From: Pantoea allii
GTDB taxonomy: Bacteria > Pseudomonadota > Gammaproteobacteria > Enterobacterales > Enterobacteriaceae
Assembly (NCBI RefSeq): GCF_002307475.1
Contig: NZ_NTMH01000057.1
Location: 1-64,000, forward strand
Direction of reading: 5' to 3'
Length of the DNA stretch: 64,000 nucleotides
Part shown: positions 61,019 through 64,000 of the stretch, in pieces
How positions within the stretch are numbered: position 1 is the stretch's first letter
Layout of the letters: each line of letters begins with the position of its first letter
Notes under the pieces: model-generated
Seen by the model: only the letters and a program-made list of their open reading frames with translations
What the model was told of the DNA's origin: nothing
Databases searched by the model: none
Made by a program: the position numbers and the translations under genes

Positions 61019-63181
61019 ATGGACGTTTCTGAACTGCTCGACGGTTTGAATGACAAACAGCGCGATGCCGTTGCGGCCCCGCGCAGTAACCTGCTGGTGC
61101 TGGCGGGCGCGGGCAGCGGAAAAACACGCGTTCTGGTGCACCGTATCGCCTGGCTATTGTCGGTAGAAAACTGTTCGCCGTACTCCATTATGGCGGTGAC
61201 CTTTACCAACAAGGCGGCGGCAGAAATGCGCCACCGTATCGAGCAGCTCATTGGCACCAGTCAGGGCGGAATGTGGATAGGGACGTTTCATGGCCTGGCA
61301 CACCGTCTGCTGCGTGCTCACCATCTTGACGCGGGTCTGCCGCAGGATTTCCAGATCCTCGATAGTGAAGACCAACTGCGGTTGCTGAAGCGCCTGATCA
61401 AAGCGATGAACCTGGATGAGAAGCAGTGGCCAGCGCGTCAGGGCATGTGGTACATCAACGGCAAGAAAGATGAAGGTTTGCGGCCAAAGCATATTGAGAG
61501 CTATGGCAATCCGGTAGAACAAACCTGGCTACGGATTTATCAGGCCTATCAGGAAGCCTGCGATCGCGCCGGGCTGGTCGACTTTGCAGAACTGCTGCTG
61601 CGGGCGCATGAGCTGTGGCTAAACAAACCCCACATCCTGAATCACTACCGAGAGCGTTTCACTAACATTCTGGTGGATGAGTTTCAGGATACCAACAATA
61701 TTCAGTATGCCTGGATTCGCATGCTGGCGGGCGACAGCAGCAAAGTGATCATCGTCGGTGATGACGATCAGTCCATTTACGGCTGGCGTGGTGCGCAGGT
61801 GGAAAATATCCAGCGCTTTTTGAAGGATTTTCCCGGCGCGGATACCATTCGTCTGGAACAAAACTACCGCTCGACCAACAACATCCTGAAGTCTGCGAAT
61901 GCCCTGATCGCCAACAACAGCGGCCGACTGGGGAAAGAGCTGTGGACCGACGGCAGCGATGGTGAACCCATTTCTGTCTACTGTGCCTTTAACGAGCTGG
62001 ATGAATCACGCTTTGTCGTCAACCGCATCAAAGCCTGGATGGAAAACGGCAATGCGCTGGCGGATTGCGCCATCCTGTATCGTAGCAATGCCCAGTCGCG
62101 CGTGCTGGAAGAGGCCCTGCTGCAGGCCAGTATGCCGTACCGTATTTATGGCGGTATGCGCTTTTTCGAGCGTCAGGAAATCAAAGATGCGTTGGCCTAT
62201 CTGCGACTGATGGCTAACCGCAACGACGACGCGGCCTTTGAGCGAGTCGTGAATACGCCAACGCGTGGTGTGGGCGACCGCACGCTGGATGTGGTACGTC
62301 AGACAGCACGCGAAAAACAGATGACCTTATGGCAGGCAACGCGTGAGCTGCTCCAGTCGCGCGCCCTTGCCGGCCGCGCGGCCTCAGCGCTGCAGCGCTT
62401 TTGTGAGCTGGTGGATTCACTGGCGAGCGAAACCGCGGAGATGCCGCTGCACGTGCAGACCGACAGAGTTATCAAGGACTCTGGCCTGTGGATCATGTAC
62501 GAGCAGGAAAAGGGTGAAAAGGGCCAGGCCCGTATCGAAAACCTTGAGGAACTGGTGACGGCCACGCGCCAGTTCAGCTACCAGGATGAAGATGAAGATC
62601 TGATGCCGCTCCAGGCATTCCTGTCCCATGCGGCCCTCGAAGCCGGGGAAGGGCAGGCGGATAAATGGCAGGACGCGGTCCAACTGATGACGCTGCACTC
62701 TGCGAAAGGGCTGGAGTTCAGCCAGGTGTTTATCGTCGGCATGGAAGAGGGCATGTTCCCTAGCCAGATGGCGCTGGATGAAGGTGGTCGACTGGAAGAA
62801 GAGCGTCGCCTGGCTTACGTCGGCGTCACGCGCGCGATGATGAAGCTCACGCTGACCTACGCCGAAACCCGCCGTCTCTACGGTAAAGAAGTCTACCATC
62901 GGCCCTCGCGTTTTATTGGCGAGCTGCCGGAAGCCTGTGTCGAAGAAGTGCGCTTACGCGCCAGTGTAACGCGCCCGGTCAGTCATCAACGCATGGGCAC
63001 GCCGATGACCAAAAGCGACACGGGATTCTCGCTGGGGCAACGGGTTCGTCACGCCAAGTTTGGTGAAGGCACTATCGTTAATCTGGAGGGCAGCGGTGAA
63101 CACAGCCGTCTGCAGGTGGCGTTTCAGGGGCAAGGGATCAAGTGGCTGGTGGCAGCCTACGCCAAACTGGAAACCGTTTAG
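61019..63181 (+). CDS. uvrD: DNA helicase II UvrD
   Basis: Superfamily-1 3'-to-5' helicase (720 aa, as in E. coli) for nucleotide excision and mismatch repair. Motif I GAGSGKT is at residues 30-36; [56 protein letters not shown] and [13 protein letters not shown] follow; the C-terminal Tudor-like domain (GQRVRHAKFGEGTIVNLEG) binds RNA polymerase. The ATG at 61019 (MDVSELLDGLNDKQRDA) matches E. coli; three earlier codons are open in frame. Confidence 0.97.
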   Translation: MDVSELLDGLNDKQRDAVAAPRSNLLVLAGAGSGKTRVLVHRIAWLLSVENCSPYSIMAVTFTNKAAAEMRHRIEQLIGTSQGGMWIGTFHGLAHRLLRAHHLDAGLPQDFQILDSEDQLRLLKRLIKAMNLDEKQWPARQGMWYINGKKDEGLRPKHIESYGNPVEQTWLRIYQAYQEACDRAGLVDFAELLLRAHELWLNKPHILNHYRERFTNILVDEFQDTNNIQYAWIRMLAGDSSKVIIVGDDDQSIYGWRGAQVENIQRFLKDFPGADTIRLEQNYRSTNNILKSANALIANNSGRLGKELWTDGSDGEPISVYCAFNELDESRFVVNRIKAWMENGNALADCAILYRSNAQSRVLEEALLQASMPYRIYGGMRFFERQEIKDALAYLRLMANRNDDAAFERVVNTPTRGVGDRTLDVVRQTAREKQMTLWQATRELLQSRALAGRAASALQRFCELVDSLASETAEMPLHVQTDRVIKDSGLWIMYEQEKGEKGQARIENLEELVTATRQFSYQDEDEDLMPLQAFLSHAALEAGEGQADKWQDAVQLMTLHSAKGLEFSQVFIVGMEEGMFPSQMALDEGGRLEEERRLAYVGVTRAMMKLTLTYAETRRLYGKEVYHRPSRFIGELPEACVEEVRLRASVTRPVSHQRMGTPMTKSDTGFSLGQRVRHAKFGEGTIVNLEGSGEHSRLQVAFQGQGIKWLVAAYAKLETV

Positions 63182-63201
63182 TCGCGTGTTGACGACTTTT
63201 T
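63180..63201 (+). terminator. Possible terminator of uvrD
   Basis: agtcg (starting inside the uvrD stop) and cgact form a 5-bp stem with an 8-base loop followed by five T. Short stem, so uncertain. Confidence 0.4.
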
Positions 63202-63243
63202 CGTCTCAGCGTAACATGCGCGCACTATTATCATGAGAGGACA

Positions 63244-63327
63244 ATGCCTTGGACACGCCCAGTCGATGCTGGCTCATTAACCTGGTTTTCAGGAATAACA
63301 TCTAAGGCTATCTCATTACGCTGGTAG
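63244..63327 (+). CDS. Leader peptide ORF upstream of corA (corL candidate)
   Basis: 27-codon ORF (MPWTRPVDAGSL... ending SLRW) in the uvrD-corA interval, started by ATG with gagagg 4 bases upstream. Its stop codon (63325-63327) forms the first bases of the 3' arm of a stem-loop. In Salmonella the corA leader contains a short ORF, corL, whose translation decides whether Rho terminates in the leader. Position and architecture fit; I could not compare the peptide itself. Confidence 0.6.
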   Translation: MPWTRPVDAGSLTWFSGITSKAISLRW

Positions 63328-63333
63328 CCTTAG
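63302..63333 (+). promoter_or_regulatory. Stem-loop in the corA leader
   Basis: ctaaggcta (63302-63310) and tagccttag (63325-63333) are a perfect 9-bp inverted repeat with a 14-base loop. A ribosome reaching the leader ORF stop would cover the 3' arm and prevent folding. Confidence 0.7.
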
Positions 63334-63471
63334 CGGTTATCAGCGACCTCCCTTTTTAATCCGTCGCACGAGTCAGCACTGATTTATCCTTTATCCGTGT
63401 TCAGGTTCGCGGGTCTGAATTCAGACCGGCCGACAGCGTTGTCCCATAAAGTCTGCAATGGGGAGTCTTGC

Positions 63472-64000
63472 TATGCTGAGCGCATTTAAACTTGATAACA
63501 GCCGCCTGACGCGTCTGGAACTGGAAGATGAAAGCGATAAACTGACCACGTCAGTTTGGGTTGACCTGGTCGAGCCTGAAGAAGGCGAGCGCGATCGCGT
63601 GCAATCCGAACTGGGCCAGAGCCTGGCAACGCGCCCTGAACTGGAAGACATTGAAGCCTCGGCGCGTTTCTTCGAAGATGAAGACGGCCTGCACATTCAC
63701 TCCTTCTTCTTCTTTGAGGATGCCGAAGATCACGCTGGCAACTCAACCGTTGCGTTTACCATCCGCGAAGGGCGTTTATATACGCTGCGCGAACGTGAAC
63801 TCCCCGCCTTTCGCCTTTACCGTATGCGCGCCCGTAACCAGACACTGATTGATGGCAACGCTTATGAGCTGCTGCTTGATCTGTTCGAGACGAAAATTGA
63901 ACAGCTGGCGGACGAGATTGAAAACATCTACAGCGCTCTGGAAAAGCTCAGCCGCGTCATCATGGAAGGCCAGCAGGGTGAGGAATACGACCAGGCGTTA
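63472..64000 (+). CDS. corA: Magnesium/cobalt transporter CorA (5' part, cut by window end)
   Basis: The first 176 codons of CorA, the main constitutive Mg2+ channel (316 aa in E. coli); the membrane helices and GMN motif lie beyond the window. The visible part is the cytoplasmic alpha/beta domain, almost identical to E. coli ([56 protein letters not shown]). The ATG at 63472 has gggag upstream and follows a leader with attenuation-like structure. Confidence 0.96.

Overview
The window is a chromosomal segment of a gammaproteobacterium of the order Enterobacterales. Almost every gene has a close Escherichia coli counterpart, and start sites and operon overlaps mostly agree. The cellulose operon type (bcsO-Q-A-B-C-D-Z), the reduced enterobacterial common antigen cluster and the missing E. 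coli neighbours point to an Erwinia/Pantoea-like member. That placement is an inference from gene content; no 16S rRNA is present.

Layout: (1) 1-451, three tandem 164-base repeats carrying a tRNA-Pro 3' end and a terminator, probably just after a proK-like tRNA gene lying left of the window. (2) 1247-7009, the dipeptide transporter dppABCDF. (3) 7869-19615, a cellulose operon with BcsO and BcsD, followed by a cyclic-di-GMP phosphodiesterase (pdeK), dctA, the M16-like yhjJ, an alpha/beta hydrolase, kdgK, a second phosphodiesterase (pdeH) and the AsmA-family gene yhjG. (4) From 30634 the content switches to what in E. coli is the ilv-rep-rho region: ppiC, rep, gppA, rhlB, trxA, rho. (5) 38225-49091, the common antigen cluster wecA-wzzE-wecBCDE-wzxE-wecF-wzyE-wecG, without rffG and rffH. 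(6) 49250-49697, tRNA genes Arg(CCG), His, Leu(CAG), Pro(TGG), with the same 163-164-base repeats after tRNA-Pro. (7) The small RNA GlmZ with a sigma-54 promoter and three activator sites. (8) hemCDXY on the minus strand, divergent from cyaA, then lptM, dapF-yigA-xerC-yigB, uvrD with a LexA box, and the 5' part of corA.

How the genes work together: cellulose synthase (BcsA/B, export by BcsC, hydrolase BcsZ) responds to cyclic-di-GMP through the BcsA PilZ domain, and two EAL phosphodiesterases encoded nearby can lower that signal. BcsD and the proline-rich BcsO suggest an ordered-fibre type of synthase; bcsE, bcsF and bcsG (needed for the phosphoethanolamine-modified cellulose of E. coli) are not here. 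The wec genes build the lipid-linked common antigen; the dTDP-sugar precursor enzymes must be encoded elsewhere.

I found no phage, integrase, insertion sequence, CRISPR array or defence system. The most interesting material is non-coding: the tRNA-tail repeats at two loci, the fully legible GlmZ control region, a leader ORF/stem-loop arrangement before corA, a KdgR-like operator, and the junction between two regions that are far apart in E. coli.
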